From assembly GCA_026119935.1 (NCBI GenBank), contig JALRMH010000089.1, forward strand, positions 7,155 to 40,482: a DNA stretch of 33,328 bases. The letters are read 5' to 3'. Shown here piece after piece: positions 21,641 to 31,640 of the stretch (the stretch's first letter is position 1; each line of letters starts with the position of its first letter). The notes below the pieces were generated by a model. It made no database searches, was not told the DNA's origin, and saw only the letters and a program-made list of their open reading frames with translations. This stretch comes from Endothia cerciana (taxonomy: Eukaryota; Ascomycota; Sordariomycetes; Diaporthales; Cryphonectriaceae). Both the position numbers and the translations under genes were made by a program.

Positions 21641-23052
21641 GCGCGCAGCATCTCCCAGGGGCCTGACCACCCGCCCCTCCTCCCCTTCACCGTGACCGAC
21701 AACCTCGCCAGGGTCGTCTCGGCCCACGGCGACAGGCCGGCGGTCATCGCGAGGGCCGCCGGCGGCGCCGAGACGACGCTCACCTACGCCGCGCTGGACG
21801 CCGCCTCGGGCGCCCTCGCGCTCTCCCTGAGGTCCCTGGGCGTCCGCAAGGGCGACAGGGTCGCCGTCAGCCTGGGCAACAACGCCGAGCACGCCGCCCT
21901 GACCTACGCCGTCTTCAAGCTCGGCGCCGTCCTCGCGCCCCTGGACCCGGCCCTCGGCGCCCCCCAGGTCGCCGCCGCGCTGTCCCACCTGGGCGCCGTG
22001 GTCCTGATCATCGGGGCCGTCGCCGACCGGGCGTACAGGCCGGGCCGGGGCCGGGGCAACCTGGGCCTGCTGCGGCAGCTGGTCCCGGACCTGGCCTCGG
22101 GCAGGGTCGAGAGCCCCCAGGTCCCCACCCTCAGGAGCATCGTGGTGCTCGACAACACGGCACACCACCACCCCGCCGCCGCCGCCGCCGCCGGCGGCCT
22201 CAGGCTGGACCAGCACCCCTCGCTGACCCCGTACTCGGCGCTGGACTCGTCCGCCCCGCCGGGCGCGGCCCGCCCCGTGGCCCCGGACGCCCCGCTGCGC
22301 CCCGGCGACACCATCAACATCCAGTTCACCTCGGGGACCACGTCGCGCCCCAGGGCGGCCATGCTCACCCACACCAACATCCTCAACAACGGCCACCTGG
22401 TCGCCAGGCGCATGGGCCTCGCCCCCGCGGACCGGATCGTCTGCCCCCCGCCGCTGTTCCACTGCTTCGGCTGCGTCCTCGGATACATGGCCACCGTGAC
22501 CTCGGGCGCCGCCCTCCTGCTCCCGTCGCCCGCCTTCGACCCGGCCGCGAGCCTGCGCATGGCCGCCGACCACCGCGCGACGGGCCTCTACGGCGTGCCG
22601 ACCATGTTCGCCTCCATGCTGGAGGCGCTCGACGGGGCCGGGGGGGGGGCCGGGGGGGCCGGGGGGGCCGGGGGGGCCGCGCTCACGCCCGGCGAGGCCA
22701 GGCAGCTGCCCGCGCACCTCAGGAAGGGCATCGCGGCCGGGTCGCCGGTGCCCGGCCCGCTCATGCGGAGGCTGCACGAGCGGCTCGGCCTCGGCGAGCT
22801 GGCCATCTGCTACGGCATGACCGAGACGAGCCCGGTCTCGTGCATGACGGCGCCCGCCGACCCCCCGCACATGAGGACGGGCAGCGTCGGCAGGGCCATG
22901 CCGCACACGAGGGTCAAGATCGTGGACCCGGCCGACAGGGGCAGGGTCGTGCCCGCCGGCGAGCGCGGCGAGCTGGCGGCCAGCGGGTACCTCGTCATGC
23001 GGGGGTACTGGGGCGACGAGGGGGCCACCAGGGAGGCCTGCGCCCTCGAGCC

Positions 23053-23085
<33 letters not shown>

Positions 23086-23638
23086 CGGGGCGGGAGAGGC
23101 CGGCCGCCGGTGGGTGTACAGCGGGGACGAGGCCAGCATGTCGCCGGACGGCTACGTCTCCATCACGGGCCGCATCAAGGACCTGATCATCCGCGGCGGC
23201 GAGAACATCCGGCCCCTCGAGGTCGAGCACGCCCTGTGCCAGCACCCGCTGGTCGCCGAGGCCTCGGTGGTGGGCGTGCCGGACGCGAGGCTGGGCGAGG
23301 CCGTGTGCGCGTTCGTCGCCGCCCGGGCCGGCGTGGCGACGGAGGACGGCACCGCGGCGCCCCGGCGGCGGGGCCAGCAGCCCCTGCTGCGCAGGGACGA
23401 CGTGCGTGCCTGGGCGCGCGGCCGCCTGAGCGGGCACCTCGTGCCCAAGTACATCCTGTGGGCCGACGACGGCTGGCCCAGGACGGCGAGCGGGAAGATC
23501 CAGAAGTTCAGGCTGAGGGAGGCCGCCATGGGGCTGATGCGGCTGGGGGGGACGGGGCCGCCAGGGGATCCGCCAGGGGAGCCATCCGAGGCGGCAGGGT
23601 CATCTCCACGGGGACCTCATGGACGACGCGCACCCTGA
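21458..23638 (+). CDS. AMP-forming acyl-CoA synthetase-like protein
   Basis: Adenylate-forming enzymes of this class activate a carboxylic acid with ATP and transfer it to CoA. The frame shows the family motifs in order: FTSGTTSRPRAAMLTH (from residue 290), YGMTETSP (452-459), YSGDEASM (554), GRIKDLIIRGGENIRPLEVE (571) and PRTASGKIQKF with the catalytic Lys at 680. It most resembles medium-chain (ACSF2-like) ligases. The phosphate-binding motif is atypical: G-x-P-K-G is replaced by S-R-P-R-A. Gly/Ala (about 22634-22680) and ten-Asp (23054-23083) tracts are inserted. Recognisable domain sequence starts near 21664 (HPPLLPF). The preceding residues come from the minisatellite, and a GTGAGG...CCCAG intron may end there at 21659, so the true N-terminus is unknown. 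No peroxisomal C-terminal tripeptide is present. Confidence 0.85.
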
Positions 23639-25164
23639 TGCCAATCAGCCCTCACCCTCCACCCCAGCCCCAACGCCGACCTCTCAACCCTGGATGACAG
23701 GGTGTAGGGTCACAGGCGGGGTGGGAGGGTGCAAGGTGCTCCCAGCAGCGTGCCTGGTGCTCCCAGCAGCGTGCCTGGTGCTCCCAGCAGCGTGCCACGT
23801 GGGAGGCGGCTGATCTCTGGGCAGTCTGTTGGCAAGATTACAGTCCGGCCGTCGCACTGTCGCCCGACAACGTTGGCACGCCGTCAAGGAGAAGACCCGG
23901 CGCGCGCAGGGCTGTCTGTCTGTACTGGCTGGGAAACACCGAGACCAGGCATATCACTCGGAGGCTTTCCTCCTGAAGCCTCCGGCCTGACCAGACGCCG
24001 CCAATACGGTATCTACCGGGAGCCCGACCCCATCCCCAACAGGAAAAAAGAATACAGGATCTGGACGGCCGTGCAGGAGGGAGTCTGCCACCCAAGACCC
24101 CGCGCCGTCAGCCAGAGCCCGGCTACACATGGAAATGGACATGAGGCCTTGCTATCATATGGCAAGCAAAGGACAGAGAGCCCTCGGGGAAACATGGACC
24201 TCACGGGCACCAGGCCGCCCGCCGGCGACGCGGCAAGCCGGTGGGCTGTCTCGGGAAATGAGATCGTTGGCGCGCACGGCACACAAGGCATTGCCCCGCG
24301 GCCAGAATGTGGACATAATATGCACATTGGCACCCTGCCTGCTGCCGTGCAGGGCGGCTAATGCGGAGCTAGCGGTGGGGGCGTGACGCCGGGGTTCGCC
24401 CCCTTCAGAAGAAGCGCAGCGGTGAGAGGGGCAGCATCCCGGCCTCGGAAGGGGCCGGCGGGGCTGGCCATGGTTGCGAGGAATGGCCCAGCGGGGTGGA
24501 ACATGGTGCCGGATCTGCACAGCGCGGGGCAACCCTCGCGCGCGGACGGCCCTACGGAGCAGCTGGGAAGACACACGCCTTGGGCGGCCTGGTGAGGCCA
24601 GCAGCATATCAGATCGGGCAGGCCGAGGGACCACCCCACGGAAGTGACGGCACGCAGAGTCTCGCCGGGGTGGGGATGTGAGACATGAGGGCGGCAAGAG
24701 AGGTACGTGCCACACAAGCCATCGGGGGGGGGGGGTGTGCCCGGCCACCAGAAAGAAGTACTCTGGCTGATCAGAAGCATCACCCGTCCCTACGCGTTCA
24801 GGATTTCAGCTCTGGATGTGTCCAGCCCTCCAGAGTATCTGAAGAGGAGTTCTCGGATGTAGCATCCCCCCTCCCCCCTCCCCCCTCCTATGCTCATTGG
24901 CCCGCTAGACGACAATCCCCCCCTCCAGATGAGCGCATCGAACGCTGCCATTATCGTGCCGAGATTGCAACCGGGGGCTTAGTATGCTGACTGCATATTT
25001 TAGAGCCGACTAACTTACCTGCCTGGGCAGCCGAGTCTGGTGGGGACGGAATTTGTTGAATTCCAGAAACTGCTCTGAACGATCCTCGATTTTTTTTTAT
25101 TTGAATTTTTTTTTCTGCAACGGCCCACGATTCTGTATCCGAGCCCTAGCCAGAGGTTGACAAG
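23639..25164. other. Intergenic region upstream of the AflR-type gene
   Basis: Contains the 21-bp repeat at 23735-23797, a G run near 24724, C-rich CCCCCCT repeats at 24867-24887 and T runs at 25090-25113. The open frames have no recognisable domain. The last few hundred bases should hold the promoter of the regulator. Confidence 0.4.
23735..23797. repeat. 21-bp tandem repeat, 3 copies
   Basis: Three copies of GTGCTCCCAGCAGCGTGCC plus two variable bases. Confidence 0.9.
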
Positions 25165-26608
25165 ATGTCCCTGATCGAGGGGAGAATCGTGAAGCTACGT
25201 GCGTCCTGCGATGCCTGCAACCGGTCCAAGGTCCGCTGCAGCCAGACCAAGCCGGCCTGCACACGTTGCATGCGACTGCGGACGCCTTGTGTGTATGGTC
25301 TGTCACGGCGTAGCCACCGGACGGCTCCTCGGGCGGGAGAGTCACAAGCTGCCCTCGCAGGCCTACCCTCGGGCAGCAGCCCCTCGTCCAACACTGGCGG
25401 CGATGCTGGGTCTACCTCGGGCTCGTCTGCGGATGTCACCACAGGTCGCCACGGGGGCGGGGGCGGGCCTTCGCACCTCTTTCCGCAAGGCAGCGAGACG
25501 CTCCAGGGAGATGAGGCTGCTGCGGTGGAGGAGTACAGCCCCGCAGACCTTCTCTCGGCAGGCTTCGACATGGGCGGCGGTGGGCAGCTGGCCCACTGGG
25601 ATGTCTTCGACCCTTTCACAACATACGACTCCGCATTCAACCCTGTTGGCGACCTTACGAGGACTGCAGCCAACAACACCTTTGGTCTCCCCCCGCCCCA
25701 GCCCACACATAACCCCGACGGGAAGGAAGACTGGCACGGTGGTCATCTGAACGCCGGGCTACATGGTGATGGCCGGCGCCCGGCGGGTAACCCGTGCAGG
25801 TGCAATTCCCTCGCCGCCAGGCACCTCTGCTCTCTGCTGTGCGCACCCGGGGGGGAGGGCGACGGTTGGGATATGCAGTTCTCCCAGCTGAGGCGGGCCA
25901 TCGACGTGGCGGATGAATGCATGAACTGCGGCTGTCACCTGGATGATGAGATGTCTATCAGTAAGAGATGATCCTTCCCCCGAGGCCGGTCGTCTATGTC
26001 TTGTCCAGACCTCACCTGATCACCAGTGCATACATACATTGGTGGGCCACACAGTTCTAACCCACCATCTTGCCTTAGTGACTACTGGTGTGCTGATTGG
26101 TCGAATCCTGGAAGGTTTTGAGTCGATCATGGCAAGGGCAAGCCCGCTGCCATACCTGACCCCACCAGGGACCAGTGCAGGAGGCTCTGTCGCCTCACCG
26201 CAGCCTGCCCACGGGCAGATACCCTCCTGGGGACCGATGAAGCTCGGGCCGGACGGGGGGGCGGGACCCGGACAGGGCATGTGGCCCATCCCGCTCCGGG
26301 AGCTCACAGGCGTGACCCAGAAGCTGAGCCTCACGGTCGGGCACCCCAGGAGTGGAACAGACGGTGGGAATCCCACCTCTTCGGGTATGCTTTGTCAATG
26401 GATTCATATGTGGCTGGGGCAAAGGGTGAGAGGTCTGGAAGACTGGTGCCGGATATTGGACAACGGCTCTGCAGCTGAGGAAAGCGTAGAAGGACAACCA
26501 CCTGGCCCCAGTATCCCGCCTGGAGCATTGCTAAGACCTGGCTCCAGTATCCCGCCCGAAGCATTGCTAAGACCTGGCTCCAGTATCCCGCCTGAAGCAT
26601 CACTATAA
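25165..26608 (+). CDS. Zn2Cys6 transcription factor, AflR type
   Basis: A fungal pathway-specific DNA-binding regulator. Two exons, 25165-25960 and 26079-26608, encode 441 residues. The intron has a GTAAGA donor, TTCTAAC branch site and CCTTAG acceptor, and the join gives DEMSIMTTGVLIGRILEGF. Residues 15-42 form the binuclear zinc cluster: Cys at 15, 18, 25, 32, 35 and 42 with spacing 2-6-6-2-6, and basic residues between. The second half has the Cys-poor and Cys-rich blocks of the AflR domain (PCRCNSLAARHLCSLL; ADECMNCGCHLDDEM; LIGRILEGFESIM), found in regulators of aflatoxin-type and other polyketide clusters. The C-terminus ends in tandem LLRPGSSIPPEA repeats. The acyl-CoA synthetase-like gene lies 1.5 kb upstream on the same strand, but no core synthase is visible, so its target is unknown. 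Confidence 0.83.
26509..26602 (+). repeat. 36-bp repeat at the 3' end of the AflR-type gene
   Basis: Two full copies and a partial third of a unit containing CCAGTATCCCGCC and GCATTGCTAAGACCTGGC. The 36-bp length keeps the frame and adds 12-residue repeats to the C-terminus. Confidence 0.85.
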
Positions 26609-26613
26609 CCCTC

Positions 26614-27033
26614 ATGGCCGGGAAGAAATGGCCCCCGGGGGACGATGTGGATTATCCAGATCTATCCTCCAGAGCCTCTACTCGAGATCTCACTACGATA
26701 GTATTTACGGGCCAGCATCCTAGGTTCGCCAGACATCATGGACAAACAACAGGACGAACCGTCCCCAGATCCCCCCCCCCCCCCAAGAACTCATCAGAGG
26801 TGCCTGTGCCTCCGCCACCTCGCCGCAAGGACTCCGTCGCTTCTTCGGAGGCCTCCCCGTCATCACCATCATCATCCAAGAGCCGCAGCGTAACGTCCAG
26901 GACAGCCCGGCGTCCGGAGCACCACAGCAAGGGATCCTCGGCCTTCTCCATATCAGCCTCCAGCAGCTCTCACACCCCCGCCACAGGTGGGGAACAAGCT
27001 CACTTCACCTCTGGCCTCCCTGATGTACTTTGA
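26614..27033 (+). CDS. Possible Ser/Pro-rich reading frame, hypothetical
   Basis: It starts six bases after the regulator's stop. The frame is open for 139 codons, rich in Ser, Pro and basic residues, and includes a C run (about 26769-26782) translated as Pro. No domain is recognised, and the last part runs into a minisatellite. It may instead be the 3' untranslated region of the regulator, or an exon with a donor near ACAGGTGGGG (about 26985). Confidence 0.2.
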   Translation: MAGKKWPPGDDVDYPDLSSRASTRDLTTIVFTGQHPRFARHHGQTTGRTVPRSPPPPKNSSEVPVPPPPRRKDSVASSEASPSSPSSSKSRSVTSRTARRPEHHSKGSSAFSISASSSSHTPATGGEQAHFTSGLPDVL

Positions 27034-27160
27034 TGTCCTTGTGCTTTTGGGGGGGGGGGGGCATGATGTCCTTGTGCTTTGGGGGGTGGGCATGATGTCC
27101 TTGTGCTTTGGGGGGTGGGCATGATGTCCTTGTGCTTTTGGGGGGGGGGGGGGCATGAGG
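27028..27160. repeat. GATGTCCTTGTGCTTTGGGG tandem repeat, 4 copies
   Basis: Four copies of a unit of about 29-36 bp whose length varies through its G run (10-13 nt in the first and last copies). Confidence 0.95.
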
Positions 27161-27651
27161 CCACAACACCATGCACAAGACTGCTACGCGTGCTCACAAT
27201 GTATACCCACTGGATTCCCCTAGACACCATGCAGAAATTGACTTCACACTCTTTCCCTTCCCCCTTTCATGGTTTCCAGCTGCTCTGTGACACTGGCATA
27301 CATGAGAGAGGGAGAGATATATACAAGAAGCAGAGCACTCAAAGTGGCGTGCACGGTACTTATATATCATCCAGACAGAGAGACCTGGAGTGATGAGGTC
27401 ACAATGGGAATCTGGGCTCCTTTCTCCCGTCGAATCAACACGTATGGTTATCTGAAACAGTATTGAGCAGCGTGAAAAGACAATTGCAGGAAAAAGGCCG
27501 TAGTATGTCACCTAGGACACGGACTAGGTACTGTGGTCCACTAGCTAGGGCACTGTGGTGTAGGCTTCTCCTCAGGGCACTGCCAGGGCACCGCCAGGGC
27601 ACCGTGTCTACCCTAAGGGCAGAGTATGGGCAGTTACAGGCTGGGCATGGA

Positions 27652-27759
27652 CCAGGCATTCCAGTGAATGGACCAGGCACCAGCGCACGTGCTGGTGGGC
27701 ACGGACCAGGCGTTCCAGTGAATGGATCAGGCACCAGCGCACGTGCTGGTGGGCACGGA
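27652..27759. repeat. 54-bp repeat, 2 copies, each with a hairpin
   Basis: Two 54-bp copies differ by two bases. Each contains CACCAGC-GCACGT-GCTGGTG, a perfect 7-bp inverted repeat around 6 nt. The left flank (about 27540-27600) has further GGGCACTG/GGGCACCG repeats. No gene is supported in 27161-27920. Confidence 0.9.
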
Positions 27760-28050
27760 CCAGGCCAGGCACTACTATATATACTGCAGCTCCTGGACCC
27801 CACGGCGCACAATTGCAAACCCCTACCAATACGGCCTCCATTCACAACCCCCCCCCCCCAATACAACCTGCACACAGGCCATATATATACACCCTTGGGC
27901 ATCTTGACTGAGGACTTGATCCAGGGTGAGGACCCGGATCTGACTTGCAAGGTGATCAACCCCCGCTGACTTCCAAGGACAGGTCGCCGACCCTGCTATA
28001 TATACATCTCTCTCTCCTATATATAAGGACCAGTCCCAGCCTAAACAACA

Positions 28051-28120
28051 GGCGCGCGGCCAAGGTGCGCGGCCAAGGTGCGCGGCCAAGGTGCGCGGCC
28101 AAGGTGCGCGGCCAAGGTGG
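28051..28120. repeat. 13-bp subrepeat GCGCGGCCAAGGT, 5 copies
   Basis: Five tandem copies inside the first larger unit; the second unit has a single copy. This accounts for the length difference between the two units. Confidence 0.95.
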
Positions 28121-28523
28121 AGAGGAGATCGCGGGCAATAACAACAATAAATGATCTGATCCCAAGGTGAGGGCTGGGACCTGACTTGCAAGGTGATCAA
28201 CCCCCGCTGACTCCCAAAGACAGGTCCCCGACTCTCCTATATATCTCCCTCTCTCCTATATATAGGGACCGGTCCCAGCCTGAACAACAGGCGCGCGGCC
28301 AAGGTGGAGACGAGATCGCGGGCAATATCAACAATAAATGATCTGATCCAAGGTGAGGACTGAGATCTGACTTGCAAGGTGATCAACCCCCGCTGACTTC
28401 CAAAGATAGGTCCCCGACTCTCCTATTTCAGAACCGTCTCTTCCACCACGAGCACGAGGACGAGGACGGGTACGAGTATGGGCACGTCCGTGTTAAATTC
28501 AACACCGACCCTCAGCCCACCAT

Positions 28524-29012
28524 GTATAAGCTCATCATCGCCTCAGCCCTGCGCAGGGCGCCGCCCCGACCCCAGAAGCAGATGAGCTTCTGGGAGCGGG
28601 CTGCGGCTGCGCAAGAGGCCAGGTCTCGCGGTGACGGGCATGCCCACGCTCGGGCATGCCCACGCTCAGACGGGCAACAACTTCATCGCCGTGCCTGCTC
28701 ACCGTGAGGGCCTGGCCACGCTTGAGCGCCATACCATCTATTGCCACCACTTCGCCGCCCGCAGCCATCTCATGAGCCTGGTCGGTGTGTTCGCTATCTG
28801 CAGCGTTGTTGTCGGCACTGTTGTCGGCACTGTTTGCGGCACTGCGCTGGTGATGTGGCTTAACGGCGGCAGCGAGGCTGCGCACGAGGCCAGCTCTCAC
28901 GGTGACACGCATGCCCACGCTCAGACGGGCAACAACTATATCACCGTCCCTGCCCACCGTGAGGGCCTGGCCATGCTTGAGCGCCACACCATCTATTGCC
29001 ACCGCATGGAAG
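28524..29012 (+). pseudogene. Small membrane-protein reading frame broken by a 16-bp duplication
   Basis: One frame reads MYKLIIASALRR...QMSFWERAAAAQEARSRGDG to about 28650. The next continues as HAHAQTGNNFIAVPAHREGL, ERHTIYCHHFAARS, and a hydrophobic span (MSLVGVFAICSVVVGTVVGT then VCGTALVMWL) fit for one membrane helix. After it the protein repeats itself: GDTHAHAQTGNNYITVPAHR, EGLAMLERHTIYCH. Frames are joined by removing one of two copies of GGGCATGCCCACGCTC near 28637-28668. Possible upstream splicing is suggested by TTTCAG at 28431, and a donor-like GTGATC follows at 29013. The family is not recognised. Conserved wording between the two internal copies with many silent differences suggests the sequence was once translated. 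Confidence 0.45.
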
Positions 29013-29343
29013 GTGATCTGACCTGCAAGGTGATCAACCCCCGCTGGCTTCCAAAGACAGGCCCCCGACTCTCCTATATATATATCTCCTATAATAAGGA
29101 CAGGTCCGAGCTTGAACAACAGGCGCGCGGCCATGGGGGGGGGGGGGGTCCGACTGCGGGCAACAGCAACGACAATGATGCACGGGGGGCCCCCTTTGTT
29201 GCGTGCCGACCTTGGACGACGGAAACGGAGGAGGGCTCCAATAATCGACGCCGCAGAATATACGGCCAACCCTCGACATTCTCTATCCTTTTCCCATCCG
29301 TCTACACGCACCTCCCACAGTCGTCGAAGATGGCCGCGCGAAA

Positions 29344-29600
29344 GACAAGGCTGTGGAAGTCCACTTACGCTGGAAGGTTTTCAAGGCCTCTGGCAGAGGG
29401 GGACCAGAGGCTGTGAAAGTCCCCTCTCGCCGGAAGGATTTCAAGGCCTCTGGCAGAGGGGGACCAGAGGCTGTGAAAGTCCCCTCCCGCCGGAAGGATT
29501 TCAAGGCCTCTGGCATAAGGGGACTCCCACAGCCTCTGGTTCCCCTTATGCTGGAAGGATTCAAGGCCTCTGGCATAAGGGGACTCCCACAGCCTCTGGC
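29344..29600. repeat. 60-bp tandem repeat, about 4-5 copies
   Basis: Units contain CGGAAGGATTTCAAGGCCTC and GGACCAGAGGCTGTGAAAG. The middle copies are 60 bp and nearly identical, and the last ones are rearranged (CCACAGCCTCTGG inverted relative to CCAGAGGCTGTG). Confidence 0.95.
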
Positions 29601-29831
29601 GACATCAATATCAACAGGTAGGATGACCAGCTTGATATCCTCCCCAGCCATGCTTATCATGCTGATCATGACCCAGGGACATCGAAGAGGCGGACCACCA
29701 TCATCGAGGAGATGAGCAGATTTCCTTATTATCGCGAGGAGGGGCTTCTGGTTGGGCACCAGAGGCCCACCTCTACAGCGCCCTGTTTATATATCCTCGA
29801 GAGCAAAGAGCTCACCGACCAGATCACCCAC

Positions 29832-30245
29832 GCCGTCCTGGCCTTGGTGCGGTCCGAGATGCTCCCCGGGGGCGGCCGCAACGAGTGGCCGCTCTTCAGG
29901 GGCGTCGGGTCTGTCCGAGGGAGAGCTTCAGCGACAGCACGCACACCCTGGTGGCGATCAGACGACGCTGTCCTGGCCTTGGTGCAGTCCGAGATGCTCC
30001 CCGAGGGCGGCCGCGACGAGTGGCCGCTCTTCAGGGGCGTCGGGTCTGCCCGAGAGAGCTTCAGCGACAGCACGCACATCCTGGTGGCGATCAGACGACG
30101 TTGTCCTAGGCTTCGTGCGGTCCGAGATGCTCCCCGAGGGCGGCCGCGACGAGTGGCCGCTCTTCAGGAGCGTCCGCTCTTCAGGAGCGTCGACCCTGTC
30201 CGAGAGAGCTTCAGCGACAGCACGCACATCCTGGTGGCGACCGGA
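29832..30245 (+). repeat. 135-bp tandem repeat, 3 copies
   Basis: Starts of the shared block GTCCGAGATGCTCCCC are at 29852, 29987 and 30120. The units are 135 and 133 bp. The plus strand reads EMLPEGGRDEWPLFRGVGSA and SFSDSTHILVAI in partly different frames. A preceding stretch reads LYILESKELTDQITHAVLAL, so a decayed coding exon may lie at the start of the array. The family is not recognised. Confidence 0.85.
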
Positions 30246-30436
30246 CGATAGCAGCCGCATCGATCTGTTGAAAAAAGAACACGCTTCCGAACCCTCACCC
30301 ACCCCTAGGCTTATCTGCCTACCTAAACTGGCTCCTTCAGGGCCCATATCATAGATATTCTTTTACAGAACAATCCATCCACATCCCCTTCGCGCTCACG
30401 GAGTCGAGCTCTCCAGCTACAGAATCAACTATAGCA

Positions 30437-30577
30437 GCCCTGGGCCTGTTGTTTGTAAGGCCCTGGGCCTGTTGTTTGTAGGCCCTGGGCCTGTTGTTTG
30501 TAGGCCCTGGGCCTGTTGTTTGTAGGCCCTGGGCCTGTTGTTTGTAGGCCCTGGGCCTGTTGTTTGTAGGCCCTGGT
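30437..30577. repeat. 22-bp tandem repeat, 6-7 copies
   Basis: Tandem copies of CCCTGGGCCTGTTGTTTGTAGG, the first with one extra A. Confidence 0.95.
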
Positions 30578-30817
30578 GGCCAGGATAACCAGGCCTCCAC
30601 GCCCGTCTGCCCAACAGGGCTCACGCTGATATCCTGAAGAGCTACGCATCATGGCCACGGCCACATCCTCCTGTCGTGATGGCCACCGCCACATCATATG
30701 CGCTGCAACGAGTTCCGTGACAAGTTCTGCCGTGTCAGGAGGGCTATGAACCAGTGCAGTGCCATCAGATGTGGTGGCGGACATGGGGGCATGTGCAGGC
30801 AGACGTCAACGACCTCC

Positions 30818-30937
30818 CGACCGCTGTTGGAAACGAACTGTGGGCCACGGAACCTCTGCCCTGTACGCGGTGTGAGGGGTGGCTCTTTGTATACCCGACC
30901 GCTGTTGGAAACGAACTGTGGGCCACGGAACCTCTGC
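30818..30937. repeat. Direct duplication of a 40-bp block
   Basis: CCGCTGTTGGAAACGAACTG followed by TGGGCCACGGAACCTCTGC occurs twice, 77 bp apart. Confidence 0.95.
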
Positions 30938-30982
30938 ATCCTGTCATGATGGATCTCGACATATATCCCGAGCGGAACGGCG

Positions 30983-31070
30983 GCGGGGGGGGGGGTAGAA
31001 AAGTCTTGGGGGGGGGGTAGAAAAGTCTTGGCGGGGGGGTAGAAAAGTCTTGGCCGGGGGGGGGGGGTAG
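30983..31070. repeat. G-run/TAGAAAAGTCTTGG tandem repeat
   Basis: Four G runs (about 7-11 nt), each followed by TAGAAAAGTCTTGG or, for the last, TAGACC. Confidence 0.95.
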
Positions 31071-31091
31071 ACCCCCTGTGCACCGACCTGT

Positions 31092-31232
31092 CTCGAGGCC
31101 GCCGTGCGGACAGCAGAGACCGGAGAAAGGCCCCTCTTCGGTCGCCGTGCGGACAGCAGAGACCGGAGCAAGGCCCTCTTCGGTCGCCGTGCGGACAGCA
31201 GAGACCGGAGCAAGGCCCCTCTTCGGTGCGTC
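31092..31232. repeat. 45-bp tandem repeat, 3 copies
   Basis: Three copies of CCGTGCGGACAGCAGAGACC followed by GGAGCAAGGCCCCTCTTCGGT, with small variations. Confidence 0.95.
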
Positions 31233-31294
31233 GATCCCTGTATCACCGCCGTGGGGGGGGAAATCTGCGTGATGGGGTTTTGGCATGCGTCTAT

Positions 31295-31640
31295 GGAGCC
31301 TCCATCCTGACCAGCCCAGATCCTCCATTCTACCGGCCCAAATCCCCCATCCTGACCAGCCCAGATCCTACCTGACCAACGCAAATCCCCATCCTGACCA
31401 GCCACAGATCCTCCATCCTGACCAACGCAAATCCCCCATCCTGACCAGCCCAAATCCCCATTCTACCAACGCAAATCCCCCATCCTGACCAGCCCAGATC
31501 CCCATTCTACCAACGCAAATCCCCCATCCTGACCAGCCCAGATCCCCATTCTGACCATCGCAAATCCTCCTACCTGACCCGCGCAAATCCCCATCCTGAC
31601 CAGCCACAGATCCCCATCCTGACCAGCCCAACACGCCGAC
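31295..31640. repeat. CATCCTGACCAGCCCAGATCC tandem array
   Basis: About fifteen units of 18-22 bp with alternating variants (CCAACGCAAATCCCC, CAGCCCAGATCC). With the neighbouring arrays this leaves 29150-31816 without a supported gene. Confidence 0.95.

Larger units (their letters stand above)
27926..29060 (+). repeat. Intron-shaped 57-bp module, 3 full copies and 1 shortened copy
   Basis: Copies at 27926-27982, 28167-28223 and 28353-28409 are each exactly 57 nt. They start GTGAGG, contain TGACTTGCAAGGTGATCAAC and CCGCTGACT, and end in GACAG or GATAG. Copy 4 (29013-29060, 48 nt) lacks 9 nt after its GTGA start. Each is preceded by (C/G)AAG or CAGG and followed by a shared flank with TATATATA boxes and GGCGCGCGGCCAAGG (shortened in copy 3). 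The whole larger unit is about 190-240 bp. Confidence 0.85.

Noticed and set aside
21341..23437. Long minus-strand open frame opposite the acyl-CoA synthetase
   Set aside because: Antisense of GC-rich coding sequence; no motif on that strand.
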